The notes under the pieces: generated by a model
What the model was told of the DNA's origin: nothing
What the model saw: the letters and a program-made list of their open reading frames with translations, nothing else
The model's database searches: none
From: Betaproteobacteria bacterium
GTDB lineage: Bacteria > Pseudomonadota > Gammaproteobacteria > Burkholderiales > Eutrophovitaceae
Length of the DNA: 64,000 nucleotides
Reading direction: 5' to 3'
NCBI GenBank assembly: GCA_020354125.1
Contig: CP070643.1
Span: 2,836,372 to 2,900,371, forward strand
Shown here: piece by piece, positions 1-10,700 of the stretch
How positions within the stretch are numbered: position 1 is the first letter of the stretch
Layout of the letters: every line of letters begins with the position of its first letter
Translations under genes and position numbers: made by a program

Positions 1-2
1 CG

Positions 3-41
3 CGTGTGCGCTTCACGCTGTTCGTGAGGCTGCCGCGATGA
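3..41 (+). CDS. 3' end of an upstream gene (partial)
   Basis: The third frame is open from the window edge and ends in a TGA that overlaps the ATG of the next gene (ATGA). Only about 12 codons are visible, ending in FVRLPR. The translationally coupled overlap suggests that this is the preceding gene of the pseudopilin operon, but its product cannot be read. Confidence 0.35.
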   Translation, partial: RVRFTLFVRLPR

Positions 42-532
42 CTCGTCGCGCACAACGCAAAGGGTTGGGCAACGGATTTACGCTCATAGAGCTGGTCATT
101 ACCGTGGCGATCGTCGCCATCCTTGCGCTTGGATTGCTGCCGCTGACCCAGCTTGCCGTGCAGCGCGCCAAGGAAAGTGAACTGCGTGCTGCGTTGCGCG
201 ATATTCGCACGGCGATCGACGAGTACAAAAGGGCTACCAACCGCAAGCGGATTGTGAAGTCTGCCGACGAGTCCGGTTATCCGCCAAACCTCGACGTTTT
301 GGTCGAAGGCGTGCCCGACATGACCTCGCCCGAAGAGCGGATGATCTACTTCATGCGCCGTATCCCGCGCGATCCATTTTTCGAAGACGACACCGTACCG
401 GCGCCAGCAACCTGGGGCCTTCGCAGTTATCAAAGCCCACCTGACAACCCTTACGAAGGTGATGACGTGTTTGATGTGTACTCGCGCTCCGACGGAGTCG
501 GACTGAACGGCGTACCGTACCGCGAATGGTGA
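38..532 (+). CDS. Type II secretion / type IV pilus-like pseudopilin (GspG-like)
   Basis: A 164-residue protein with a prepilin N-terminus: a basic leader, then GFTLIELVITVAIVAILAL at about residues 14-32, where prepilin peptidase should cut after Gly and methylate Phe. The Glu at +5 is present. The hydrophobic helix is followed by an alpha-helical segment (about 36-70) and a small globular C-terminus with the DPF and YEGDDVFDVYS motifs typical of GspG-like proteins. It overlaps the preceding frame by 4 bp and the next pseudopilin by 7 bp, so the genes are translationally coupled. Expected role: a subunit of a periplasmic pseudopilus in the inner membrane. Which system it belongs to is not decided by sequence. 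Confidence 0.85.
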   Translation: MTRRAQRKGLGNGFTLIELVITVAIVAILALGLLPLTQLAVQRAKESELRAALRDIRTAIDEYKRATNRKRIVKSADESGYPPNLDVLVEGVPDMTSPEERMIYFMRRIPRDPFFEDDTVPAPATWGLRSYQSPPDNPYEGDDVFDVYSRSDGVGLNGVPYREW

Positions 533-966
533 AACAGGCATTGCGTGTAGCAGTCGAAAGGGCGGGCTGGTGCCGCATGGCAGCCAACCGGGGCGGCGCC
601 GGGTTCACGCTTGTTGAGTTGCTCGTCGTGCTGGCGATCGTTGCCCTCTTGCTCAGCATTGCCGCGCCACGTTATTTTGCGCACGTCGAGCGCGCAAAGG
701 AAGCAGCATTGAGACAGGACCTCAACGTCGTGCGCGATGCGATCGACAAGTTTTACGGCGACAAGGGGCGTTATCCCGACGCGCTCGAGGAGCTGGTTCG
801 TGAACGCTACCTCCGTGCCATTCCGGTCGACCCGTTTACCGAGAGCGATGCCACTTGGGTGGTGCTGCCGCCGCCGCTGTCGGTGCAGGCCGCAGGCAGC
901 GTCTATGACCTCAGGAGTGGCGCGCCGGGACTCGGCAGTGACGGCCGAGCCTACGCCGACTGGTAG
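526..966 (+). CDS. Second pseudopilin (GspG-like)
   Basis: A 146-residue prepilin-like protein. The cleavage/methylation motif GFTLVELLVVLAIVALLL lies at about residues 26-43, with Glu at +5, followed by an amphipathic helix rich in Lys/Arg and the motifs GRYPDALEEL and IPVDPFT seen in GspG family members. The start at 526 overlaps the first pseudopilin. A later ATG at 577 would give a more usual leader of about 8 residues, so the start is uncertain. Two adjacent GspG-like subunits facing a convergent secretin gene 21 bp away suggest a small dedicated secretion or pilus-like machine. Confidence 0.85.
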   Translation: MVKQALRVAVERAGWCRMAANRGGAGFTLVELLVVLAIVALLLSIAAPRYFAHVERAKEAALRQDLNVVRDAIDKFYGDKGRYPDALEELVRERYLRAIPVDPFTESDATWVVLPPPLSVQAAGSVYDLRSGAPGLGSDGRAYADW

Positions 967-987
967 CTGATTGGGCCGGCTATCGGG

Positions 988-3306
988 CTAAGGCCTCAGC
1001 ACCAGTGCCAGCGGCTCGAGCGGTGCCAGTGACAGTGCCTGCCTGTTCGCGCCCATCGAAACCAGGGTAAGTAATTTAATCTGTGCTTCGGCGCTGGCGT
1101 CCTTGGCGCGGAATGTCACTTTCGCCAGCAGGCCATCGCCGGCAACCCCGCCGGCAACGCCTCGCACATTGCGCAGCAAGACGCGCCCCGACGGGTCTAT
1201 GCGATGCGTGAAGGCGGTGGCAGTGCCGTCCCGGTTCAGGAAGTCGCCCTCGCTGACCTTGACGGCCTCCAGCACGGCCGGGTCAAAACCAAGCTGTGCC
1301 GCCATCGCGTTGACCGGCTCGGCGGCGTTGACCCACAGCCACACATCAAAGGTTTCGCCAACCTTGGCCTGCTCCGGACCCTTGAACAGGGCAGTCACCT
1401 GCCCTTGCCTGGGTGCCGCCATAATCGGGGCGATGAGCGGCTCGCGCATTGATTGCGAGGGCTCTGGCGCCGCCGATTCGGGTTCGATGGCCGGAATCGC
1501 ACCGTTGTTGTTTAGCCCGGACTCCGCGGCGACGGTGCGCAAGGTCAACGGGCGCGTGCGCAGCGTCAATTCCGAGCCCGACCAGAACTCGGCGATTTGC
1601 GCCTGTGGGCGCACGACGTTCGAGATGATCCGCGGCGTGATCGCCAGCAGGATCTCGGTATTCCGGTTCTCGTCCGAGTGCGTGCCGAACAAGCGGCCGA
1701 GGACCGGCAGGTCACCGAGTCCCGGTATCTTGGTCGCGGCCTTGCGTTCTTCATCGCGGATCACGCCACTGAGTATTTGTGTTTCGCCGTCCGCCATGCG
1801 CAAGACGGTCTGTGCATTGCGCGTGCCGGTGCGGTAGGCAACCGAGCCATTGGCTGTCCTGACTTCTTCACCCAGGTTGCTGACCTCGAGTTTGACCGAA
1901 ATGGTGACCATGTTGTCCAGATGAATGACCGGCTGCACCTCCAGTTTCAAGCCGACGTCGAGATACTGGATGCTGTCGGTGACCACCGGATTGCCGGTGC
2001 CCGTGGACACCACGGCACTGATTACCGGCAAGCGGTCAGCCACGACGACGCGCGCCTTCTCGCGATTGTGCACGCGAATACGCGGGCTGAGCAGCGCATT
2101 ACTGTCACCATCGGTCTTGCGCAGCGTTGCAGTGGCACTGGGTCGTGTGACGGTGATGCGGCTGTGGTTGATGCCTTTCAGGTCATCCAGGGTGAAAGGC
2201 GGTCCAGTCGGATCGACCACGCCGAACGTGTACTGGTCGGTCCACTGGATTCCCAGTTCGAGCAGGCGTGACCGATTGACCTCGATGACCTCCATCTCCA
2301 GCATCACTTCCGGTTCCGCCATGTCTTGCGCGATAACGAGTTTTTCTGCTAGCCGTACTGCTTCCGGCGTGTCGCGCATGATGACCAGATTCAGGCTTTC
2401 GTCGATGTATACGTCCTTGGTCTTGAGCACGGTCTTGAGCATCTCGACCGTTTCCTTGACCTTGGCATTGTCCAGGTAAAAGCTTTTTACCATCAGGTCC
2501 TGGTACTCGCGGTTCTTTTGCCGCGGATAGACCAGCACCGAGTTCTCCGACAGCACCTTACTGGACAATTCGTTCTGTATCGCGATCAGTTCGATGGCGT
2601 CCTCGACCCGCACATTGCGCAGCGCCACCGTGATCTTCGTGTCTTTTTTTACATCCTTGTCGAGCAGGAAGTTGATGCCACTGGTGCGTGACAGCGCATC
2701 GAACACCAGTTTGAGGTTGGCGTCGCGGAACTCGAGTGTCACCGGTTTTGCCACTTTGGGCTTGAGCACCGGTGTTGCCCGGATCTCGGCCAGGCGCTGT
2801 TGCTCGATGCGATCACGTAACGCCGCTGCCTTTCCGTTCCCGGGATTTTCCGCCAGCACGGCACGTACAATCGGCTCGGCGGCATCGAGATCGCCCTGCT
2901 TCTCCAGTTCTTCTGCCTCGGCAACTGCTTGCCGGTGACGCCGGTCGCGTTCGACAGAGAGTATGCCCGTGAGCGCGAGTTCATTGCGGCTGTCGATAAC
3001 CAGTGCCTGACGGTACTTCTGCAGCGCTTCGTCCTCACGGCCGGCTGCCTGTGCCTGCTGGCCTTCGCGCAGTAGTCGCTCGGTGATGTCGCTCCGCGCG
3101 GTTAACAGGTCGGCGCGATACTTGCCGTTGCCCGGATCATTGCGCACCGCCTCTTCCAGTTTGGCCAGTCCGGCTTGTTCCTGACCCTGCTCCATGAGCG
3201 TAATACCTTCGCGATGAAGGCGATCGGAGGCGCAACCGGCCACCATCGTTGCCAGCATGAGCAGCACGATAGCGGCAGCACGCGGTTGTAGTAATGACAT
3301 GCTCAA
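988..3306 (-). CDS. Secretin with TPR-like N-terminus and C-terminal cohesin-like domain (GspD-like)
   Basis: A 772-residue outer-membrane secretin. The N-terminus is a lipoprotein-type signal peptide ending LATMVAGC. Residues about 30-165 hold TPR-like helical repeats (EGITLMEQGQEQAGLAKLEEA and following). An STN/secretin N0-like segment follows at about 188-260 (VTLEFRDANLKLVFDALSR), then N-domains and the secretin core at about 395-575 (LLSPRIRVHNREKARVVVADRLP; GLGDLPVLGRLFG). Residues about 634-760 form a cohesin-type beta domain (KVGETFDVWLWVNAAEPVNAM). It should make the gated outer-membrane pore of the secretion module. The start overlaps the stop of the upstream GspC/PilP-like gene by 4 bp. 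Canonical GspD lacks the cohesin-like tail. Confidence 0.88.
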   Translation of the reverse strand: MSMSLLQPRAAAIVLLMLATMVAGCASDRLHREGITLMEQGQEQAGLAKLEEAVRNDPGNGKYRADLLTARSDITERLLREGQQAQAAGREDEALQKYRQALVIDSRNELALTGILSVERDRRHRQAVAEAEELEKQGDLDAAEPIVRAVLAENPGNGKAAALRDRIEQQRLAEIRATPVLKPKVAKPVTLEFRDANLKLVFDALSRTSGINFLLDKDVKKDTKITVALRNVRVEDAIELIAIQNELSSKVLSENSVLVYPRQKNREYQDLMVKSFYLDNAKVKETVEMLKTVLKTKDVYIDESLNLVIMRDTPEAVRLAEKLVIAQDMAEPEVMLEMEVIEVNRSRLLELGIQWTDQYTFGVVDPTGPPFTLDDLKGINHSRITVTRPSATATLRKTDGDSNALLSPRIRVHNREKARVVVADRLPVISAVVSTGTGNPVVTDSIQYLDVGLKLEVQPVIHLDNMVTISVKLEVSNLGEEVRTANGSVAYRTGTRNAQTVLRMADGETQILSGVIRDEERKAATKIPGLGDLPVLGRLFGTHSDENRNTEILLAITPRIISNVVRPQAQIAEFWSGSELTLRTRPLTLRTVAAESGLNNNGAIPAIEPESAAPEPSQSMREPLIAPIMAAPRQGQVTALFKGPEQAKVGETFDVWLWVNAAEPVNAMAAQLGFDPAVLEAVKVSEGDFLNRDGTATAFTHRIDPSGRVLLRNVRGVAGGVAGDGLLAKVTFRAKDASAEAQIKLLTLVSMGANRQALSLAPLEPLALVLRP

Positions 3307-3893
3307 GAGTCTCCCATTGGCAGCGACTGCTCGATATCCAGCGGCAGATAAATCAGCCGCAGACTGGAACCGACAACACGGTCGATGCGATAGGTGCCGT
3401 CGATCACTTCGCCAAGTCTGACGTTATAGAGGTTACCCGCCTTCACCAGGAAGAACATGGGCCGTTGCGGATCATCCGTCATTTTTCCCATATAGGTAAA
3501 TGGCAGCGGCGGTGCGGTTGGCGCTGGCGGTGGCGGCGGTGCTGCTGTCACCGGGGCAGCCGGCGCCGGTGCCCGGGCGGGTCGGGAAGGCGGCGTGTAA
3601 AAAGAACGCGGCGCAAACGGGTCGCGGGCGGCCTGCCGGGATTTTGCGCGCGTCAGCCTGCTCAGATCGATCAGGGCTTCGCCATGCAAGTTTCGTTGGG
3701 CTTCGCCATGCAAGTTTCGTTGCCGTTGCTGTACCGCGTCGTCGCCTGTGCTGGCAACCGGCGCTCGCACACCCTCTACCGCGGCGACCACCGCGGTTGA
3801 GTCCGTGATCTCATTGGGGCCTGCGCTTGCGGCCACCACAAGCAGCAACATCCCGACGAGCAGCAATCGGCGCGCTGGCCGTATTCCTCCCAT
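3303..3893 (-). CDS. GspC/PilP-like periplasmic linker protein
   Basis: A 196-residue protein with an N-terminal hydrophobic segment (RLLLVGMLLLVVAASA, about residues 9-24). A low-complexity linker (about 95-135, mostly Pro and Ala) leads to a compact C-terminal domain (about 138-190: PLPFTYMGKM, FFLVKAGNLYNVRLGEVIDGTYRI, LRLIYLPLD). That domain resembles the homology region of GspC/PilP proteins, which connect the inner-membrane platform to the secretin. Coupling by a 4-bp overlap to the secretin gene supports this. Oddity: an exact 24-bp tandem duplication doubles the peptide QRNLHGEA at about residues 58-73. Family assignment rests on architecture and context. Confidence 0.6.
   Translation of the reverse strand: MGGIRPARRLLLVGMLLLVVAASAGPNEITDSTAVVAAVEGVRAPVASTGDDAVQQRQRNLHGEAQRNLHGEALIDLSRLTRAKSRQAARDPFAPRSFYTPPSRPARAPAPAAPVTAAPPPPPAPTAPPLPFTYMGKMTDDPQRPMFFLVKAGNLYNVRLGEVIDGTYRIDRVVGSSLRLIYLPLDIEQSLPMGDS
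3675..3722. repeat. Exact 24-bp tandem duplication within the GspC/PilP-like gene
   Basis: Two identical head-to-tail 24-bp units (3675-3698 and 3699-3722, beginning GGCTTCGCCATGCAAG on the + strand). The length is a multiple of three, so the frame is kept and the encoded octapeptide QRNLHGEA appears twice. Confidence 0.95.
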
Positions 3894-4196
3894 TGCAATC
3901 TGCCTCGTTCCACTTGACCACTAAATTTGTCCGCCGGTCCGAACGCGCGTGCTGCAATACAAGCGCGCACTCTTCCCGGTTTTTTTTGTTTGTTTGAGCA
4001 AATTCTAGAGAGCGGGCAAATCAAGTCAACGTAGGTCGGGCGCGAAACGCACCTTGAATGATCATGCAAAAAGTGCGATGAATCGCCAGATAACACGGAC
4101 ACTTGTCTGTTTTTTTGAGGTTTATTTTTTCGAAATCAGCATTTGTTGGCTGATATGCGGGCCGTTTGGCGACATCCGAATGCGACAATTGGACGC

Positions 4197-4384
4197 AGTT
4201 GTCATCCCCCTTTTTGATTTGCACAACAGCGGGTCGCGGCACCTGTAAATGCGAGCGATTTGCATCTCTACACGCACGTTTAATAGGCCCAGTTGTAATC
4301 GCCCTTCTTGAATAGCACAGCAGCGGGCGGCGGCACTCGTTAATGCGAGCGATTTGCATTTTTACTCGCGCGTGCAATAGGTCA
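4197..4384. repeat. 94-bp imperfect tandem duplication upstream of the multicopper oxidase gene
   Basis: Two head-to-tail units of exactly 94 bp (4197-4290 and 4291-4384) align without gaps with about 19 mismatches by eye. The only long identical block is AATGCGAGCGATTTGCAT, which contains an ATGC-N9-GCAT dyad. The rest of 3894-4786 is noncoding as far as I can see; it also holds a T-rich stretch near 3980-4000 and a small perfect stem (ATCAGC/GCTGAT) near 4135-4154. Selective conservation of the dyad block suggests a duplicated regulator-binding region for the downstream operon, which is inference. Confidence 0.75.
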
Positions 4385-4786
4385 ACTAGCGACGGACCCG
4401 CTGTGGTGCGTCAGCGTGATCGGTAACTGCGCGTCACGTAGAGACAATATCGTAGCCAACCTGCTAACAGCAGCGATCGGTTGTCATCGCCAACGGGTCA
4501 AATGCCAGCGCTTCAAACGCAAGCGCGGGGCTGCGACAAATTGCCGCGCGACACCGTGCCACATTTTGTAATTGAGACACCGGGGCTATTGTGACATTCG
4601 CGACGCCTGCGTTGAGCGTTTTGTAATACAAATGCTTGCGTCCGTAAAACACAACAAAGGCTTTTCGGCTTGATGCAAGAAAGCCAAATCGGTGGCTGGT
4701 AATGCCGGTACTGCATCCTGGCTGTTGATCCAGGGATATCGGTTCGGCTGACGGCTCTGTGCAGTTGAAAGGAAGGGGGACATGTG

Positions 4787-7700
4787 ATGTCGATTACAAA
4801 AAATTCATCTTTGCCGACGCTCGGCGCGCTACGACTGGTAAGCGCGTGCGCTGTCGGGCTGGTCGCGCTGGTCATGGCGCCAGCCATTGCGCAGGCGCAA
4901 ATTAGCTGCGCAAGGACGTTGACCGCCAATGTCGTGGCGATCGACCAGCCACTCAGTTTCAACCGGCTGGGTGCGTCCAACATTAACGGCATGGTGTTCG
5001 CGCTCGAACAGGATGTCATCAACAAGGGATCGAAAGTGCCGTTGCATTTAGGCGGCGCAAAACAGCCCGGCAACGTCGAGCTGCGTCCCGACAAGCGCCC
5101 GCGTCCGCTGGTGTTGCGCATTGCCGCCGGTGACTGTCTCGATGTCAAGCTGACCAACTTGCTGACGAACAATCCCAATCCATTCAACATTCCGCACCCG
5201 GGTCCGCAGGCAATCAACGTCTTTATCGACCAGCAGGTCCGCGACCGCCACGTCAGTTTCAGCGTGCCCGGCATGCAGCTGCGCGACAATATTGACAGCG
5301 ATGGCACCAACACCGGCACTAACGGTGACGGCGGCCTGGTTGCGACGGGCGGTAACAACTTCAAGATCTACAAGTTGTACGCGCCGAACGAAGGTGTCCA
5401 CGTTATCACCAGCTATGGCGCCACCTTCGGTTCTGACGCCAACCAGGGTAACTCCGCCAACGGACTGTTCGGGCAGATAATTGTCGAGCCGGCCGGTGCG
5501 CGCATGTACCGCAACACGGTCACTGAAGAGGACATGCGGCTGGCCATCGTTGGCACGACACCCAAGGGTCTGCCGAAGATCGATTACGAAGCACGTTATC
5601 CCCTGCAGCAGCCGTGGATTGACGAAGGCAAGGCGGACCGGCCGATCCTCAACATGATCGACACCGCGACCAACGAGATCTGGCATACCGAAGTCGATGC
5701 CGTGGTCGCCGGCCCCAACGCCGACGGCAGCTTCCCGGCGTCGACCTATCCGCTCGAGAGTGTCGGCTTGCGTAACCCCTCGTTGCCGAACCGCCTCGAG
5801 GCATTCCGCGATTTTGCGCAGAACTGGCACGACGAGAACGCGGCGGCGCAGGCGTTTCCCGGCTTTTACAACGATCCCGTGTTCGGCTATGTGCTCGAAG
5901 GCGTCAGGGACTCGTTCATGATCAATTACGGCTCCGGCGGTATCGGAACCGAGATCCTTGCCAACCGGCTTGGCGTCGGCCCGATGCACGACTGCCTGAG
6001 CTGCGCCTACGAGGAGTTCTTCCTGACCTCCTTTACTGTCGGTGACCCGGCCATGTTGGTCGACATTCCGGCCAACGCCGGCCTCGAGGCCTTGGCCCCC
6101 GGGCAGGCACCGCCACCGGGAACGACCGGGCCGAAAGCCAATTTCGCCTTGTATCCGAGCGATCCGGCCAACGTCAATCACAGCTATGTGGGTGACTTCA
6201 CCAAGTTCCGCAACACCCACATTGGCAAGGAACAGCATATTTACCATCTGCACAACCACCAGTGGTTGTACAACCCGAACGACGACAACGCCAACTACCT
6301 CGACGCGCAGTCAATTGGCCCGGGCTCGTCGTATACCTACGAGATCAATTTCGGTGGCTCGGGCAACCGCAACAAGACCTCCGGTGATGCAATCTACCAC
6401 TGCCATTTCTACCCGCACTTCGCGCAGGGTATGTGGCACATGTGGCGCATCCATGACGTGACCGAAACCGGCACATTGCTCGCGGCGAGCGTCAGCGGTG
6501 GCGTGTCGGTTCCCGGCAAGCCCGGTCTGTTCCACAATGATCCGTTCGAGCTGGGTAATGGAACTCCCGCACTTGGCGCGCGCGCGCTGCCGGATGGCGA
6601 GATCGCCGTGGGCGTCCCCATTCCCGCGGTTGTGCCGTTGCCCGGCAAGGGCATGGCGCCGTTGCCGGGGCCAGTGACCGTCAAGGTCAATCCGCTGACG
6701 ACGACTGACGGCATGGGTACGATATTGCCGGTCGGCAGCCTGGCGGATATTAACGTTGCGGCTGCGATTGGTGCGGACGGCATAGCCGGTACCGCCGATG
6801 ACTTGAATCCCGGTTATCCGTTCTGGATTGCCGGTATCGATACCATCGTCGGCCAACGGCCGCCGACCCCGCCGATGGATATGGCGACCGCCGCTGACGT
6901 TGCAGCGGCGAAAGCCGCCAACCCGGCGCTGTTCGCCGACCTGGTGGCAGCGCAAGCCGACGGCCACGATGGTGGTTTGCGCCGTCACTCGCTGTTGGGC
7001 AATTCCTCGGGCGGGCATGCGCTCGTGACGGTGAGTCCGATCGACTTCTCGAAAGTGGTCGAAGAATCCGACGTGCAGTACTTCCCGGAAATCGGCACCG
7101 ATCTCGAGCAGGTCGCGATGTGGTTCCATTCTATTCGCGAGCACCCGAGCGATGCCTTGAAGCTCGATGGCACCACTGCCGACGTCCCATTCGTGGTCAA
7201 TGGCGCCAAGCCGGCGATCGGAGCGGTGTTTAACGAGCCTTGTGTCGATGATGAGGGCGACCGGTTGGGCAATTTTGTGACTGGCGACTTCTTCGGTGCA
7301 CTCGGTCTTGAGACCAAGGGCGCCAGCGCCTTCAACGCGGACAACCCGCGTATCTACAAGGGCGCGAACATGCAGTTCGACGTCATTCTCAACAAGACCG
7401 GCTACCACTACCCGCAGCAGCGCATCATTGCGCTGTGGGAGGACGTGGTGCCGACCATCGACAAGGCAAAGGCGCCGGAGCCGCTGGTGATGCGCCTCAA
7501 TACCTTCGACTGTGCGGTGTACTCGCACGCCAACCTGGTGCCGGAAGTCTACGAGATCGACGATTATCAGGTGCGCACGCCGACCGACATCATCGGCCAG
7601 CACATCCACCTGCCGAAGTGGGACCTGACAACCGCGGATGGTGCCGCCAACGGCTGGAACTACGAAGACGGTACGCTGGCGCCCGGAGCGGTGGTCGAGC

Positions 7701-10700
7701 GTATTCACGCCATTCGCGAGTTCAACCAGTGTATCGGCAAGGACTTTGGCGATCCGCGTGACGGCCAGGATGAGTGTCCAGTGGCGACGGAGCACCCGTA
7801 CTTCGGCCAGTTCGGCCGTGACGACTGGACCGGTGCGCGTACCACGCTGCAGCGCTGGTTTGCCGACCCGGTGGTCAACACTGCCGGTGTCGACCGTGGC
7901 CTGGGCATCATCTTCACCCACGACCACTACGGCCCTTCGACGCACCAGCAGGTCGGTCTGTACGCAACGGTGCTGACCGAGCCGGCTGGCTCGCGCTGGG
8001 TGCATAACGAAACCGGCGTGCAGCTTGGTGCCGGACCGGATGGTACCGGTGGCCGTAGCGACGGCGGCCCGACCTCATGGCAGGCGCAGATTCTGCCGCC
8101 GGATTCGGCCAGCTTTGGCAGCACCGTGCAGGCGGAAACGCTGGAACCGTTCCGCGAGTTCTATGTTGAGTTCAGCGACTTCCAGCATGCCTACGAGCAC
8201 GGCGTCTACGTCGGTGCCGGCCCGGATGGGCGTCCGTTGCCCGGGGCCGGGCAGGGTCTGCCGATGGCCGTGGCCAATCTGGGTAACCCGGAATTCACCG
8301 GCCTGGCAGCCGACGCCTTCCGCTTTTCCATCAACCCGCCGGCACGTCAGCAGTTCAACGCGCCGCTGTTTCCGAACCTGCAGCTAGAAGTCGCAGGTGG
8401 GCAGATTCCGGGTTGTCCGACGCGTCCCTGCCCGCAGGCAATCGACGTGCAGGATCCGGGCACTTTGGTGGCCAACTACCGCGCCGAGCCGGTCGGCCTG
8501 CGCGTGTTTGACCCCAATAAACAAGGGCCCGACGGCAAGCCGGGTACGCAGGCCGACGGCATCGCGGGCGATCTCGCCTTTGCGCTGTCAACCGAGTTGC
8601 GTGATGAGAATGGCGTCGTGACGCCAATCACTCGCGCAATCAATGACCTCAACTCGGTGACCGGCAAGGCACCGGCGGGGTACGTGCTCAATCAGGGTGC
8701 CTTGGCGGGTGACCCGTTCACGCCGATGTTCCGCAGCTATTCCGGGGACTTGGTGCGAGTGAAGATGCAGGCCGGTGCGCACGAGCACGAGCAAAACACC
8801 TCGATCCTCGGGTTGAAGTGGCTGCAAGGTGGCTCCGGTCATGGCACCGGGCCCAATAGCGGTTGGCGCAATGTGCAAGGTAGTGGCATCTCGGAGCAGT
8901 TCACCTTCCGCATGCCGATGAACCCGACGGCACAACAGCTGAACGACGCGGGCCAGACGGACTACGCCTGGACCATCGCGGCCCACATGGACGGCTGGTG
9001 GACCGGCACCTGGGGTCTGGTGCGCAAGTACGAGACCACACAGCCCGACCTCGCGTTGCTGCCTGGCAACGAGGAAGTCGATACCGCGCGGATCGTGAAC
9101 GAGAAAGACTTCAACGGCGTGTGTCCGAAGACTGCGCCGCTGCTGGAGAAGACGGTAATTGCGATCCTGGCCAACGAGCTGTTGCCCAAACCGGCAGGTG
9201 TCACCATCGTGCCGAACGGTCCGAACGGCACCAACGCGCCGCTGAATACGCAGCACGTTGGCGCGCCGCTCGATCCGGACGGCGGTACGCTGGTCTACAA
9301 CCCGCGCGACACCGAGGTCAGTGGTAATGTGCTCGGTCAAGGTCCGCAATCGTTCAATGGCCCGCTGCACGATCCAACGGCGATCCTCTATGTGAGCGCC
9401 GACGATCTCGAGCCCGTGCCTGGTCAGGCTGGCAATGTGTGCCGTGACCGCCCGAATAGGCCCGGCATTGCCAATCCGGAATGCCAGGTGCAACTCAAGG
9501 CCGGTCTCAAGGTCGAGCCGCTGATGCTGCGCGCCAACGCCGGTGACTGTGTCGAGGTGGCGCTGTTCAACCGGCTGCCGGCCCTGGTTCCCGACCTGCC
9601 GACACTGGCCACGCTGCAGGGTGTGGTCAAGCGCGAGCGGTTCGTCATCGATAATGGTGTCGATATCGGTTCGACCTTGTTCGACAACAACCTGATCGTG
9701 CCGTCGAGCCATGTCGGTCTGCAGCCGCAGCTGGTTGAAGTCGATGCGACACAGCACGCCGGTTACAACGTCGGCACCAACGCCGTGTCAACGGTTGGTC
9801 CGGTGCTTCCCAACGGCGACCCGGCCGACGCTATAGTCTACCGTTGGTATATGGGTCATATTGCAGGCAACAAGGTCAATAAGGGTATTGAGCTGGTGGC
9901 GACGCCGGTCGAGTTCGGTGGCTTCGGCCTGATGCCGGCCGACAAGGTCAAGCAGGGCCAGAAGTCGCTGGTTGGCGGCATGGTTGTGCATCCGAAAGAC
10001 GCAGTTGTGGTGGAAGATGCCAACCAGCATGCGCAGGCGACCGTTACCGTCAATGGCACGGCCTACCGTGACTTCATGGTGGTGATGACCAAGGACCTGA
10101 ACCATCGCTACAGGAGCGGCGATGCGGTACAGCACCTGAATGGTCAGCAGGTCGGCATCCCTGAAGACTCCGTGGAGAACTCGGGCATGGCGCTGAACTA
10201 TGGCATCGAGCCGCTCTGGTTCCGCATGGGTCTGCTGCCGAATGCACCGTTCGGTAATGCCGGCTGCGGTCCGAACTGCTACGGTGGTGTCGAGGATGCG
10301 CACACGGCCTACAGCAACACGGTGGTGCGCCGCGGCAACGTGGAGAACCTCGGTGATCCGGTGACACCGGTGCTGATTGCCAACGCTGGTCAGGAAGCCC
10401 GCATCAACTGGGCGATCCCGCACGGCGCCGGCCGCGGCACGCTCTTCAAGCTGCACGGCCATGACTGGCAGCGGGCACCCTATGTCTGCAACGGCAGCAG
10501 CCGCGATAATCTGACTGGAGCGTGTACGATGACCGAGGTCGGCTCGACCAGCATTGGCAAGAGCCCGTATGACCACTACTTCAATGGTCAGGACAGCCTC
10601 ACGCCGATGGGCCACTTCACTTTCCGCATCGAAAAAGCGGGCGGGGAAGGCCAGGTGGTCGGCGACTATCTGTACCGCGATTTCGGCTCGTTCGGTAACG

